NCBI GenBank assembly: GCA_029977705.1
Contig: JAPOKJ010000005.1
Coordinates: forward strand, 37,282-101,281
Length of the DNA: 64,000 nucleotides
Direction: 5' to 3'
Origin: Burkholderiales bacterium
Lineage (GTDB): Bacteria; Pseudomonadota; Gammaproteobacteria; Burkholderiales; Burkholderiaceae_E
The notes below the pieces were generated by a model that had not been told where the DNA came from, ran no database searches, and saw only the letters and a program-made list of their open reading frames with translations. The position numbers and the translations under genes are program-made. Positions 16,101 to 26,124 of the stretch are shown here, one piece after another. Every line of letters starts with the position of its first letter. Positions within the stretch are counted from its first letter, which is position 1.

Positions 16101-16146
16101 GCCGCCCTTGCCGGGGACGCCGCCCTTGCCGGGGACGCCGTCCCTT
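16101..16146. repeat. 18-bp tandem repeat at the 3' edge of the DegS-like gene
   Basis: The unit GCCGCCCTTGCCGGGGAC is present twice exactly (16101-16118, 16119-16136) with a third partial copy (GCCGTCCCTT). On the minus strand it begins directly behind the protease stop codon, and similar CTTGCCGGG sequence lies inside the final codons, so the array may have grown from the gene end. Confidence 0.8.
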
Positions 16147-17350
16147 ATTCCGGCCTTGCCGGGCGGGTCGCCTTGGGTCGCTTGCCCACGGTGATCGGGA
16201 TCACGATCTCCTTGCCCTCGCGCAGGAAGCGGAAGCGGGCGGTGCTTTCGGGCACCAGCTGGGCCACGGCATTGAGCATGGCCGCCGTGTTGGCGATCAG
16301 CCGCCCCTCGACATCAATCAGCACGTCCCCGACCTGGACCCCGGCCTTGGCAGCAGGGCCGTCCTTCATGACGCCGGCAATGACGGCGCCCTCGCGGCGC
16401 TGGATCTTGAAGGCCTCGGCCAGCTCAGGCGTCAGGTCCTGGGGTTCGACGCCGATGAAGCCGCGCGTGACGCTGCCCGTGCTGATCAACTGGTCCATCA
16501 CCTGCTTGGCGGTCGATACCGGAATCGCAAAGCCGATGCCCAGCGAGCCGCCGCTGCGTGAATAGATCGCGGTGTTGATGCCCAGCAGGCGGCCCTCGCT
16601 GTCCACCAGCGCCCCGCCGGAGTTGCCCGGGTTGATCGCGGCATCGGTCTGGATGAAGTTCTCGAAGGTATTGATGCCCAGATGGGTGCGCCCGAGCGCG
16701 CTGATGATGCCCATGGTCACGGTCTGCCCAATGCCAAAGGGGTTGCCGATGGCCAGCACCACGTCGCCGACACGGGCATTTTCCACCGAGCCCAGGGCCA
16801 TCACCGGCAGATCCTTGAGCGGTCCGTCCTTGGGCGTGATCTTGAGCACGGCCAGGTCGGTCTCGGGGTCGCTGCCCACGATGCGGGCGGGCACCGAGCG
16901 GCCATCGGCCAGGGTCACCTCGATTTCGTCTCCGCCCTCGATGACATGGTGATTGGTGAGCACGAAGCCGTCCGCCGACACGATCACCCCGGAGCCCAGG
17001 CTCGAGGCGGGCTTGCGGTCCTGGGGCAGCTGGTCGCCGAAGAAGCGCTTGAAAAAGGGGTCGTTGAGCAGCGGATGGTTCTCGGGCAGGCGTTTGCCGG
17101 CCTTGGTGGTGTTGACATTGACCACGGCAGGCGTGGCCCGCTGGGCAGCCTCGCTGTAAGATCGTTGGCCGGCTCCCTTGGCCACCGGAAGGACTGGGCT
17201 GCCCACTGGCGTGGCACTGCCCGAGGCGCTCTGGCTGGCCCCGCCGTAGCGGCGTGGCAGCCACTCCGGCCTGAAGCTGGCCAGGATGAACAGCAGCGCC
17301 AGCAGCACGGTGATGCTTTGCGCGAACAACAACCAGAGTTTCTTCAGCAT
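16145..17350 (-). CDS. Membrane-anchored trypsin-like serine protease, DegS-like
   Basis: Periplasmic S1C protease of 401 residues with one N-terminal membrane anchor (about 6-26, LLFAQSITVLLALLFILASF) instead of a cleaved signal, and a single PDZ domain (about 290-385). The catalytic triad is visible: His in LTNHHVIEGG, Asp in DPETDLAVLK and Ser in INPGNSGGALV. One PDZ plus anchor is the DegS layout rather than DegP/DegQ (two PDZ). DegS triggers the sigma-E envelope stress response, but no rseA/rpoE is in the window. Start at 17350 is chosen for the anchor; an upstream in-frame start would add 20 residues. Confidence 0.9.
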   Translation of the reverse strand: MLKKLWLLFAQSITVLLALLFILASFRPEWLPRRYGGASQSASGSATPVGSPVLPVAKGAGQRSYSEAAQRATPAVVNVNTTKAGKRLPENHPLLNDPFFKRFFGDQLPQDRKPASSLGSGVIVSADGFVLTNHHVIEGGDEIEVTLADGRSVPARIVGSDPETDLAVLKITPKDGPLKDLPVMALGSVENARVGDVVLAIGNPFGIGQTVTMGIISALGRTHLGINTFENFIQTDAAINPGNSGGALVDSEGRLLGINTAIYSRSGGSLGIGFAIPVSTAKQVMDQLISTGSVTRGFIGVEPQDLTPELAEAFKIQRREGAVIAGVMKDGPAAKAGVQVGDVLIDVEGRLIANTAAMLNAVAQLVPESTARFRFLREGKEIVIPITVGKRPKATRPARPE

Positions 17351-17414
17351 GATCCGATCCGTGACATCCCGCCAGGCCTCGAAAGTGGGCCGAAAAGGCG
17401 CTGCGAACAAGCCC

Positions 17415-18161
17415 GTGCCCGTCGCCGACCTGGCGAACTGGCTCGATGCGACCCTGTCCAGCCGACATTTTAAAGACTATTGCCCCAATGGCCTTCAAAT
17501 CGAGGGGCGGGCGCCGGTCTCCCGCCTGGCCTGCGCGGTCACGGCAAGCCTGGCGGTCATCGAGCGGGCCGCCGCGCAGGGCGCACAGGCCTTGCTGGTC
17601 CACCACGGTTACTTCTGGCGGGGTGAAGACCCGTGCATCACAGGCCTCAAGGGCGAGCGCATCCGCCGCCTGCTGGCCCACGACATCAGCCTGCTGGCTT
17701 ATCACCTGCCCCTGGATGTGCATCCGACCCTGGGCAACAATGCCCAGCTGGCCCAGGTGCTTGGCTGGCCGGCCGGACAGGCCGTGGGGGAGGAGGGGTT
17801 GTTGCGGGTGGCCGATTTGCCGGTGGCGCTGACGCCCGCGGCGCTGGCCCAACTGCTCAGGCGGCGACTGGGCCAGGCGCCCCTGCTGGTGGGCGATCCC
17901 GGGCGGCCGCTGCGCCGCATCGGCTGGTGCACTGGTGCTGCCCAGGACATGATCGAACAGGCCCGGGCAGCCGGTTGCGACGCCTTCCTCAGCGGCGAGA
18001 TCAGCGAGCGCACCACCCATGTGGCGCGCGAGGGCGGCATCCTGTATGCAGCTGCAGGGCACCACGCCACCGAGCGCTATGGCGTCCAGGCCCTGGGGCA
18101 GGCTGCCGCCCAGGCCCTGGGCCTGGAGGCGATGTTTCTGGATGATCCCAACCCGGTCTGA
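17415..18161 (+). CDS. Nif3-like dinuclear metal-centre protein (YbgI family)
   Basis: A 248-residue Nif3/YbgI family protein, reported in homologues to form toroidal hexamers with two metals per subunit; biochemical role poorly defined (a GTP cyclohydrolase I type 2 label is common but weakly supported). Metal ligands are visible in LLVHHGYFWRGED, YHLPLDVHP and AAGHHATER. DYCPNGLQIEG near the N-terminus and the final DDPNPV are family hallmarks. GTG 17415 best fits homologue length; in-frame ATGs upstream overlap the divergent protease gene. Confidence 0.88.
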   Translation: MPVADLANWLDATLSSRHFKDYCPNGLQIEGRAPVSRLACAVTASLAVIERAAAQGAQALLVHHGYFWRGEDPCITGLKGERIRRLLAHDISLLAYHLPLDVHPTLGNNAQLAQVLGWPAGQAVGEEGLLRVADLPVALTPAALAQLLRRRLGQAPLLVGDPGRPLRRIGWCTGAAQDMIEQARAAGCDAFLSGEISERTTHVAREGGILYAAAGHHATERYGVQALGQAAAQALGLEAMFLDDPNPV

Positions 18162-18182
18162 ACCGTCCGGGCTGGCGCCCGG

Positions 18183-18614
18183 CTACTTCTTCGTCAGGGC
18201 GTCACGGATCTCCTTCAAGTAGACCTCGCTGGGCGCCGGTGCGGCGGGCACGGCGGGTGGTGCTTCGCCCTTGAGCTTGTTGAACCACTTCACCAGCATG
18301 AAGATCACGAAGGCCAGGATCAGGAAATTGATCACGATGGTGATGAAGTTGCCGTAGGCAAACACGGGCAGGCCGGCCTTGGTCAGGTCCGCATAGGTCA
18401 TGGCCCCCTTGTAGTCGGCCGGCACCTTGCCCAGCAGCACGAACATGTTGGAGAAATCGACGTTGCCCGCAAGCGCACCGATGATCGGCATGATCAGGTC
18501 CTTGACGACCGAATCGACGATCTTGCCGAAGGCTGCCCCTATGATGACACCGACCGCCAGATCCATCACATTGCCCTTGACCGCGAAATCACGAAATTCC
18601 TGCATCATGCCCAT
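18183..18614 (-). CDS. mscL: Large-conductance mechanosensitive channel
   Basis: Inner-membrane pentameric channel that opens under hypo-osmotic shock. The 143-residue protein begins [29 protein letters not shown], giving the N-terminal helix and TM1; TM2 is about 80-103 ([23 protein letters not shown]). The periplasmic loop is slightly longer than in E. coli MscL. Its C-terminal helix is preceded by an Ala/Pro linker ([13 protein letters not shown]). AAGGA lies upstream of the start at 18614. It is convergent with the Nif3-like gene. Confidence 0.97.
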   Translation of the reverse strand: MGMMQEFRDFAVKGNVMDLAVGVIIGAAFGKIVDSVVKDLIMPIIGALAGNVDFSNMFVLLGKVPADYKGAMTYADLTKAGLPVFAYGNFITIVINFLILAFVIFMLVKWFNKLKGEAPPAVPAAPAPSEVYLKEIRDALTKK

Positions 18615-18949
18615 GTTGCTTCCTTCCCCGGTAATGTTGATTTGTTCTCTGTGCTCGGGCGGTATTGCCCCGACGACTGTGACGATAGCACCCGGGGTGG
18701 GGATTTCAAAGATGCGAGGTCCGGGCCGGTTCAGGCCCACGGGTGGCGGCCGGGCGGCCGTTGGACGCCCGGCGAGACTCGGGCCGGGGGCTGCGGCACT
18801 GTCGCAATAATCGCGAAAATCTCGTGCCTTGCGCCAATACGTTAAAATAGCGGGTTAGCTGATCGTGCCGAGCCTGGGGTTCGGCGCATGAGGGGGATTT
18901 GCAGGCTGGATCCGCCCGGAATTTTTCGAAAATTCAACCCATCTGAAGC
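18615..18949. promoter_or_regulatory. Divergent promoter region between mscL and petA
   Basis: This gene-free stretch carries signals in both directions. For mscL (minus strand) TTGAAA (18704-18709) and TATCGT (18682-18687) are separated by 16 bases, a fair sigma70 promoter. For petA (plus strand) a -10-like TAAAAT lies at 18843-18848 without a clear -35, giving a leader of about 95 nt that contains a small GCCGAG/TTCGGC hairpin near 18870-18890. Nothing else recognisable. Confidence 0.5.
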
Positions 18950-19552
18950 ATGAGTAACGCCCCAAAACCCATGGATTCGTCCCGTCGCACCGCGCTCGGA
19001 CTCACCTGCGCGGCCGGTGCCGTCGGGGGAGCCGCCGTTGCGATTCCCTTCGTGAGCACCTTCACTCCCTCTGAGCGGGCCAAGGCCGCCGGCGCCCCGG
19101 TGGAAGTGGATATCGCAGGCATGAATCCCGGCGAACTCAAGCGCGTCGAATGGCGCGGCAAGCCGGTCTGGGTGATCCGCCGCACCAAGGAAATGCTCGA
19201 CAGCCTGGGCAAGACCGACCCCGAGGTCGCTGATCCCAAGTCGGCCCGCACCGCCTACCCGACCCCCGATTACGCCAAGAACCAGTTCCGCTCGATCAAG
19301 CCCGAGTACCTGGTGGTGGTGGGCATCTGCTCGCACCTGGGCTGCTCGCCGACCGAGAAGTTCACCCCCGGCGCCCAGCCCTCGCTGCCGGACAACTGGG
19401 CAGGCGGTTTCCTGTGCCCCTGCCACGGCTCGACCTTCGACCTGGCCGGCCGCGTGTTCAAGAACAAGCCGGCACCTGACAATCTCGAGGTGCCCCCGCA
19501 CATGTATCTCAGCGACACCCGTCTGCTGATCGGCGATGACAAGAAGGCCTGA
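18950..19552 (+). CDS. petA: Ubiquinol-cytochrome c reductase Rieske iron-sulfur subunit
   Basis: Electron-transfer subunit of cytochrome bc1 (complex III). The 200-residue protein has a twin-arginine motif (SSRRTALGL, residues 10-18) and a hydrophobic anchor (about 18-37), then the Rieske domain. Cluster ligands are C127 and H129 (CSHLGC) and C156 and H159 (CPCHGS), with disulfide partners C132 and C158. First gene of petABC; petB starts 62 bases downstream. Confidence 0.98.
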   Translation: MSNAPKPMDSSRRTALGLTCAAGAVGGAAVAIPFVSTFTPSERAKAAGAPVEVDIAGMNPGELKRVEWRGKPVWVIRRTKEMLDSLGKTDPEVADPKSARTAYPTPDYAKNQFRSIKPEYLVVVGICSHLGCSPTEKFTPGAQPSLPDNWAGGFLCPCHGSTFDLAGRVFKNKPAPDNLEVPPHMYLSDTRLLIGDDKKA

Positions 19553-19614
19553 CCGGTCGCTCGCACAAGCACGCTGCACAAGAACGCCGTACAAGAGTTA
19601 AGAGGCAAGACTTC

Positions 19615-20994
19615 ATGGCTGAGAAACAAGTCACCACCACCGGCCTGCTGGGCTGGATCGATCACCGCTTCCCCGCGACCAAGCTCTGGAAGGAACACCT
19701 TTCCGAGTACTACGCGCCGAAGAACTTCAACTTCTGGTATTTCTTCGGCTCTCTGGCGATGCTGGTGCTGGTGATCCAGATCGTCACCGGCATCTTCCTG
19801 GTGATGCACTACAAGCCTGATGCCGCCCTGGCCTTTGCCTCGGTCGAGTACATCATGCGCGATGTGCCCTGGGGCTGGCTGGTGCGCTACATGCACTCGA
19901 CGGGGGCCTCGGCATTCTTCATCGTCGTCTACCTGCACATGTTCCGCGGGCTGCTGTACGGTTCGTATCGCAAGCCGCGCGAGCTGATCTGGATCTTCGG
20001 CTGCCTGATCTTCCTGTGCCTGATGGGCGAGGCCTTCTTCGGCTACCTGCTCCCCTGGGGCCAGATGTCGTATTGGGGCGCCCAGGTGATCGTCAACCTG
20101 TTCTCCGCCATCCCCTTCATCGGCGAAGACCTGTCGCTGCTGATCCGTGGCGACTACGTGGTGGGCGATGCAACCCTGAACCGCTTCTTCTCTTTCCATG
20201 TCATCGCGATCCCTCTGGTGCTGGTCGGTCTGGTGGCTGCGCACATCGTTGCCCTGCACGAGGTGGGCTCCAACAACCCCGATGGCATCGACATCAAGGC
20301 CAAGACGGATGCCGACGGCAAGCCCCTGGATGGTATCCCCTTCCACCCGTACTACACGGTGCATGACATCCTGGGCGTGTCGGTGTTCCTGATCGCCTTC
20401 TCGCTGATCGTGTTCTTTGCGCCGGAACTGGGCGGCTATTTCCTGGAGTACAACAACTTCATCCCGGCCGATCCGCTCAAGACCCCGCCGCACATCGCAC
20501 CGGTGTGGTACTTCACGCCGTTCTACTCAATCCTGCGGGCAATCACCTCTGACTTCATGCTCTGGCTGGCGGTCTTCCTGGTGGTGTTCCTGGTCCTCGT
20601 GCTGCTCACCTCGCGCAGCAAGACGGTCAAGACCATTGCCACGGTGGTGGTGGCCGGCATGGTGGGCGGCTTCTTCATCTTCGACCCGAAGTTCTGGGGC
20701 GTGGTGGCGATGGGCGCCTCGGTGATGATCTTCTTCGCGCTGCCCTGGATCGACCAGAGCCCGGTGCGCTCGATGCGCTACCGTCCGGGCTGGCATGGCT
20801 GGGTGCTGGGCGTCTTCGTGGTGGCTTTTGTGGTGCTCGGCTACTTCGGTGTGCAGCCGCCCTCGGCCTTCGGCCAGGCGCTGTCTCAGATCCTGACCAT
20901 CGTCTACTTCGGCTTCTTCCTGTTCATGCCCTGGTGGAGCAAGATGGGGACGTTCAAGACCCCGCCTGAGCGCGTCACCTTCGAAGCCCATTAA
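19615..20994 (+). CDS. petB: Cytochrome b of the bc1 complex
   Basis: Membrane core of complex III carrying hemes bL and bH and the two quinone sites. At 459 residues it is a full-length cytochrome b with eight or more membrane helices. Heme-ligand histidines are in the helices RYMHSTGASAFFIVVYLHMFR and SFHVIAIPLVLVGLVAAHIV. The Qo-site motif is a PVWYFTPFYSILRAI variant: the usual PEWY is PVWY here. The C-terminal extension after about 390 adds helices, as in other beta- and gammaproteobacterial PetB. Confidence 0.98.
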   Translation: MAEKQVTTTGLLGWIDHRFPATKLWKEHLSEYYAPKNFNFWYFFGSLAMLVLVIQIVTGIFLVMHYKPDAALAFASVEYIMRDVPWGWLVRYMHSTGASAFFIVVYLHMFRGLLYGSYRKPRELIWIFGCLIFLCLMGEAFFGYLLPWGQMSYWGAQVIVNLFSAIPFIGEDLSLLIRGDYVVGDATLNRFFSFHVIAIPLVLVGLVAAHIVALHEVGSNNPDGIDIKAKTDADGKPLDGIPFHPYYTVHDILGVSVFLIAFSLIVFFAPELGGYFLEYNNFIPADPLKTPPHIAPVWYFTPFYSILRAITSDFMLWLAVFLVVFLVLVLLTSRSKTVKTIATVVVAGMVGGFFIFDPKFWGVVAMGASVMIFFALPWIDQSPVRSMRYRPGWHGWVLGVFVVAFVVLGYFGVQPPSAFGQALSQILTIVYFGFFLFMPWWSKMGTFKTPPERVTFEAH

Positions 20995-21017
20995 ACGACT
21001 CTCGCACGACCGGAATC

Positions 21018-21893
21018 ATGAAAGCACTCAAACATCTTTTCCTGGGCCTGCTGGTGAGTCTTCCGCTGGCTGCCCTGGCACCTGCGGCGATGGCCAACGA
21101 AGGGGGCGTGTCGCTCGACCACTTCCCCACGCCCAAGCTCAATGACACGGCCGCCCTGCAAAACGGTGCCAAGCTGTTCGTCAACTACTGCCTGAACTGC
21201 CACGGCGCGTCGGCGATGCGCTACAACCGGCTCAAGGACATCGGTTTGACCGAAGAGCAGATCAAGAAGTACCTGATGTTCACGACCGACAAGGTCGGCG
21301 AGCAAATGAAGGTATCCATGCCCGCGGCCCAGGCCAAGGAGTGGTTCGGTGCCAATCCGCCCGACCTGTCGGTGATTGCACGCGCCCGTGCCTCGAGCGC
21401 TGGTTCGGGCTCTGACTGGCTCTACACCTATCTGCGCTCCTACTATCGCGACGCCACCCGCCCGACCGGCTGGAACAACAGTGTCTTCCCGAACGTGGGC
21501 ATGCCCAACGTGCTCTGGGAAATGCAAGGCGCACGCGGTGCCGAGATCACCGATGTCAAGGAAGTCAAGGATGAGAAGGGCGGGCATTCCAAGTTCACCC
21601 GCACGGTGGTGAGCTTTGCCGCTGACGGCACCCGGACCGAGAAGACCGAAGAGATCAAGGAAGGTCATCCCCATCCGGGCACCGAGTACGCGCTGGGCAA
21701 GGCCACGGGCGGCACCCTGGACCAGGCCGCCTTCGACAACCAGATCGCCGATCTGGTGGCTTTCCTGACCTACATGGGCGACCCCTCGGCAAAGACCCGC
21801 ACCAGCCTGGGTGCCTGGGTCCTGCTGTTCCTTCTGCTGTTCACCGTTCTGGCCTGGAACCTGAACCGCAACTACTGGAAAGACGTCAAGTAA
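21018..21893 (+). CDS. petC: Cytochrome c1 of the bc1 complex
   Basis: Heme-c subunit of complex III. Signal peptide ends AMA at residue 26; the heme motif is C58-LN-C61-H62 (YCLNCHGASAMRY), and a membrane anchor closes the protein (about 262-284, TSLGAWVLLFLLLFTVLAWNL) followed by a short basic tail. An insertion rich in charged residues (about 173-224, KEVKDEKGGHSKFTRTVV onward) follows GMPNVLWEM, where the axial Met lies. Its stop is followed by a strong terminator. Confidence 0.97.
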   Translation: MKALKHLFLGLLVSLPLAALAPAAMANEGGVSLDHFPTPKLNDTAALQNGAKLFVNYCLNCHGASAMRYNRLKDIGLTEEQIKKYLMFTTDKVGEQMKVSMPAAQAKEWFGANPPDLSVIARARASSAGSGSDWLYTYLRSYYRDATRPTGWNNSVFPNVGMPNVLWEMQGARGAEITDVKEVKDEKGGHSKFTRTVVSFAADGTRTEKTEEIKEGHPHPGTEYALGKATGGTLDQAAFDNQIADLVAFLTYMGDPSAKTRTSLGAWVLLFLLLFTVLAWNLNRNYWKDVK

Positions 21894-21933
21894 GGCGGCT
21901 GCGGTGGGTGTCCATCAAGACACCGGGCCTGCC

Positions 21934-21967
21934 GGCTCAGTTCCTGGCAATGGGAACTGAGCCTTTT
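21934..21967 (+). terminator. Intrinsic terminator of petABC
   Basis: GGCTCAGTTCC (21934-21944) pairs perfectly with GGAACTGAGCC (21953-21963) around an 8-base loop, followed by TTTT (21964-21967). Confidence 0.92.
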
Positions 21968-22042
21968 CATTCATGCCTGTTGGCGAATCGGTCATGACCC
22001 GGAGGATCCCGGTGTCATGGCTCGCACCTCGGAGTTAAGACA

Positions 22043-22657
22043 ATGATGGTTTTGTATTCCGGCACGACCTGCCCGTTCAGCCAGCGCTGCCGTTTCGTAT
22101 TGTTCGAGAAGGGCATGGACTTCGAGATCCGCGATGTTGACTTATTCAACAAGCCGGAAGACATCTCGATCATGAATCCCTATGGCCAGGTGCCGATCCT
22201 GGTCGAGCGCGACCTGATCCTGTACGAGTCGAACATCATCAACGAGTACATTGACGAGCGTTTCCCGCATCCGCAGCTGATGCCGCCTGATCCGGTGATG
22301 CGTTCGCGTGCCCGCCTGTTCCTGTTCAACTTCGAACGTGAACTGTTCGTGCATGTGCAGGCCCTGGAAAAGCGCGAGCCGCCCAAGGATGGCGGCAAGG
22401 CCATGGAGAAGGCGCGCCAGCAGATCCGCGACCGCCTGACCCAGCTGTCGCCGATCTTCCTGAAGAACAAGTACATGCTGGGCGATGATTTCTCGATGCT
22501 CGACGTCGCGATCGCCCCGCTGCTGTGGCGCCTCGATCACTATGGCATCGAGATGCCCAAGACGGCGGCGCCCCTGCTGCGCTATGCCGAGCGCATGTTC
22601 GCGCGTCCGGGTTACATCGAAGCCCTGACGCCGTCCGAGAAGGTGATGCGCCGCTGA
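22043..22657 (+). CDS. sspA: Stringent starvation protein A
   Basis: RNA-polymerase-associated regulator with glutathione-S-transferase fold, lacking GST activity in studied members. The 204-residue protein begins MMVLYSGTTCPFSQRCRFVL, followed by VDLFNKPEDISIMNPYGQVPILVE and the C-terminal helical domain (FSMLDVAIAPLLWRL). GGAG lies at about 22031. A terminator separates it from petC, so it has its own promoter; sspB follows after 28 bases, the usual sspAB pair. Confidence 0.96.
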   Translation: MMVLYSGTTCPFSQRCRFVLFEKGMDFEIRDVDLFNKPEDISIMNPYGQVPILVERDLILYESNIINEYIDERFPHPQLMPPDPVMRSRARLFLFNFERELFVHVQALEKREPPKDGGKAMEKARQQIRDRLTQLSPIFLKNKYMLGDDFSMLDVAIAPLLWRLDHYGIEMPKTAAPLLRYAERMFARPGYIEALTPSEKVMRR

Positions 22658-22685
22658 TGCCGGCGGCCTGACAGCGAAGGCGCCG

Positions 22686-23357
22686 ATGTCCCAACCCAGT
22701 ACCAAGCCCTACCTGATCCGTGCCATCCACCAATGGTGCGGTGACAACGGCTTCACGCCTTACCTGGCGGTGCTCGTCGATGCCCACACCATGGTGCCGC
22801 GCGAGTACGTCCGTAATGGTGAAATCGTCCTGAACGTGTCCATGACCGCCACCCACAAGCTGGACATGGGCAATGACTTCATCGAGTTCCAGGCCCGCTT
22901 CAATGGCAAGGCCCGCGACATCTCGATTCCGGTAGGTGCGGTCAGCGCCATCTATGCGCGTGAAAACGGTCAGGGCATGTCCTTTGAGGTGACCCGCGCC
23001 GAAGAAGGGGCGGCGGAACCCGAGGGCACAGCACCGGCCAAGCCACCGGCCCGCCGCGCACCGCGCCTGAAGGCGGTCGCCTCGGGTGCTGATGAAGAGG
23101 TGGCGGCGGCTTCCGAAACCGCCCCGGTCGCCGTGTCGCAAACCGTTCCGGCTGAAATCGTCCCGGCTGAAGTCGTTCAGGCACCGGCCGATGCTCCCGA
23201 GACGGCGACCTCCGCTGTCCCTGCCAGCGAGGCACCTGAGGTCCAGGTTCCGCAGTCGCCGCAACCCGCACCGGCTGTCGATGCAGCACCACCCGCGGGC
23301 GATGTCGACCCCTCCAGGCCGACCGGTGGCAAGCCGCGCCTGACCCGCATCAAGTAA
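22686..23357 (+). CDS. sspB: ClpXP protease specificity-enhancing factor SspB
   Basis: Adaptor that delivers ssrA-tagged proteins to ClpXP. The folded substrate-binding domain covers about residues 5-105 (PYLIRAIHQWCGDNGFTPYL ... FEVTRAEE). A long Ala/Pro/Val-rich flexible tail (about 110-210) follows and ends in GGKPRLTRIK, similar in pattern to the ClpX-tethering end of E. coli SspB. At 223 residues it is longer than the 165-residue E. coli protein because of the tail. Confidence 0.95.
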   Translation: MSQPSTKPYLIRAIHQWCGDNGFTPYLAVLVDAHTMVPREYVRNGEIVLNVSMTATHKLDMGNDFIEFQARFNGKARDISIPVGAVSAIYARENGQGMSFEVTRAEEGAAEPEGTAPAKPPARRAPRLKAVASGADEEVAAASETAPVAVSQTVPAEIVPAEVVQAPADAPETATSAVPASEAPEVQVPQSPQPAPAVDAAPPAGDVDPSRPTGGKPRLTRIK

Positions 23358-23385
23358 TTCGCGCCTGGGCATTGCCCGCTCAGGC

Positions 23386-23391
23386 TAAAAT
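23386..23391 (+). promoter_or_regulatory. -10 box of the tRNA-Thr promoter
   Basis: TAAAAT followed by a GC-rich discriminator (GCGGGC), as in stringently controlled stable-RNA promoters; transcription would begin about 12 bases before the tRNA. It lies in the loop of a GCCCGC/GCGGGC hairpin (23374-23379 with 23392-23397) that may also serve the end of sspB. Confidence 0.45.
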
Positions 23392-23410
23392 GCGGGCCTG
23401 TGCGTGCATT

Positions 23411-23486
23411 GCCCTTGTAGCTCAGTCGGTAGAGCAGCGGTTTTGTAAACCGAAGGTCACGGGTTCGATTCCTGTCGGGGGCACCA
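23411..23486 (+). tRNA. tRNA-Thr (anticodon TGT)
   Basis: 76 bases including an encoded CCA end. The acceptor stem GCCCTTG pairs with CGGGGGC (two G-U pairs). D-arm GCTC...GAGC, anticodon loop TTTGTAA with TGT at positions 34-36, and T-arm with GGTTCGATTCC are all present. The outermost anticodon-stem pair is a G-A mismatch. It reads ACA codons. terC starts 31 bases downstream. Confidence 0.97.
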
Positions 23487-23517
23487 GTTTCCCATGGCTC
23501 ATGGGGCAGGAGAGATC

Positions 23518-24273
23518 ATGATGGAACTGCTGGCCAGCCCCCAGGCCTGGATGGCTTTCGCAACGCTCACCGCGCTCGAGCTGGTGCTGGGCATCGACAA
23601 CATCATCTTCATCTCCATCCTGGTCGACAAGCTGCCGGCCGAGCGCCGCGAATTTGCGCGCCGGATCGGGCTGTTCATGGCGATGTTCATGCGTATCGGC
23701 CTGCTGCTGGTCCTCGCCTGGATCGTCGGGCTGGTCAAGCCGCTGTTCACCGTCCTGGGCCAGGAGATTTCGGGGCGCGACCTGATCCTGATCCTGGGGG
23801 GCCTGTTTCTGATCTACAAGAGCACGACCGAGATCCATGAGTCGGTCGAGGGCGAGGACGAGCATGCGCCGAGCGCTGTCAAGGCCACTTTCGCCAGCGT
23901 CATCCTGCAGATCATGGTGATCGATCTGGTCTTCTCCCTTGACTCGATCATCACCGCCGTGGGGATGGTGGACGATGTGCGCATCATGATCGCTGCGGTG
24001 ATCGCCTCGGTGGCCTTGATGACCGTCTTCGCATCCCCGATCGGGCAGTTTGTCTCCCGTCATCCGACCATCAAGATGCTGGCGCTTTCCTTCCTGGTGG
24101 TGGTGGGCGTGGTGCTGGTGGCCGAGGGCTTTGATCACCATGTACCCAAGGGCTATGTTTATTTTGCGATGGCCTTCTCGCTGGCGGTCGAGGCGCTCAA
24201 CATCCGGATGCGCCACAAGCGCTCAGCCCTGAGCACCGAGAAGGCGCGACGCGAAGGCCAGCACCCGGGCTGA
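23518..24273 (+). CDS. TerC-family integral membrane protein
   Basis: A 251-residue inner-membrane protein of the TerC/Alx family, associated with manganese export and metal loading of exported proteins. About seven membrane helices are visible, and the family motifs LTALELVLGIDNIIFI (TM1) and DLVFSLDSIITAVG (mid-protein) carry the acidic residues proposed to bind metal. ATG 23518 is chosen because AGGAG lies at 23508-23512; ATG 23494 would place that site inside the gene. A 5'UTR mntP-type riboswitch, known for alx, cannot fit in the 31-base gap to tRNA-Thr. Confidence 0.92.
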   Translation: MMELLASPQAWMAFATLTALELVLGIDNIIFISILVDKLPAERREFARRIGLFMAMFMRIGLLLVLAWIVGLVKPLFTVLGQEISGRDLILILGGLFLIYKSTTEIHESVEGEDEHAPSAVKATFASVILQIMVIDLVFSLDSIITAVGMVDDVRIMIAAVIASVALMTVFASPIGQFVSRHPTIKMLALSFLVVVGVVLVAEGFDHHVPKGYVYFAMAFSLAVEALNIRMRHKRSALSTEKARREGQHPG

Positions 24274-24293
24274 GTGGCCTGGGCCTTGTTGGG

Positions 24294-26087
<1,794 letters not shown>

Positions 26088-26124
26088 GGGCTATTTCCTG
26101 GGTGATTGATGGAGGTATGCGGGT

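Noticed and set aside
23358..23517. Manganese (yybP-ykoY) riboswitch before terC
   Set aside because: The space is taken up by tRNA-Thr and a 31-base gap, too short for the aptamer.
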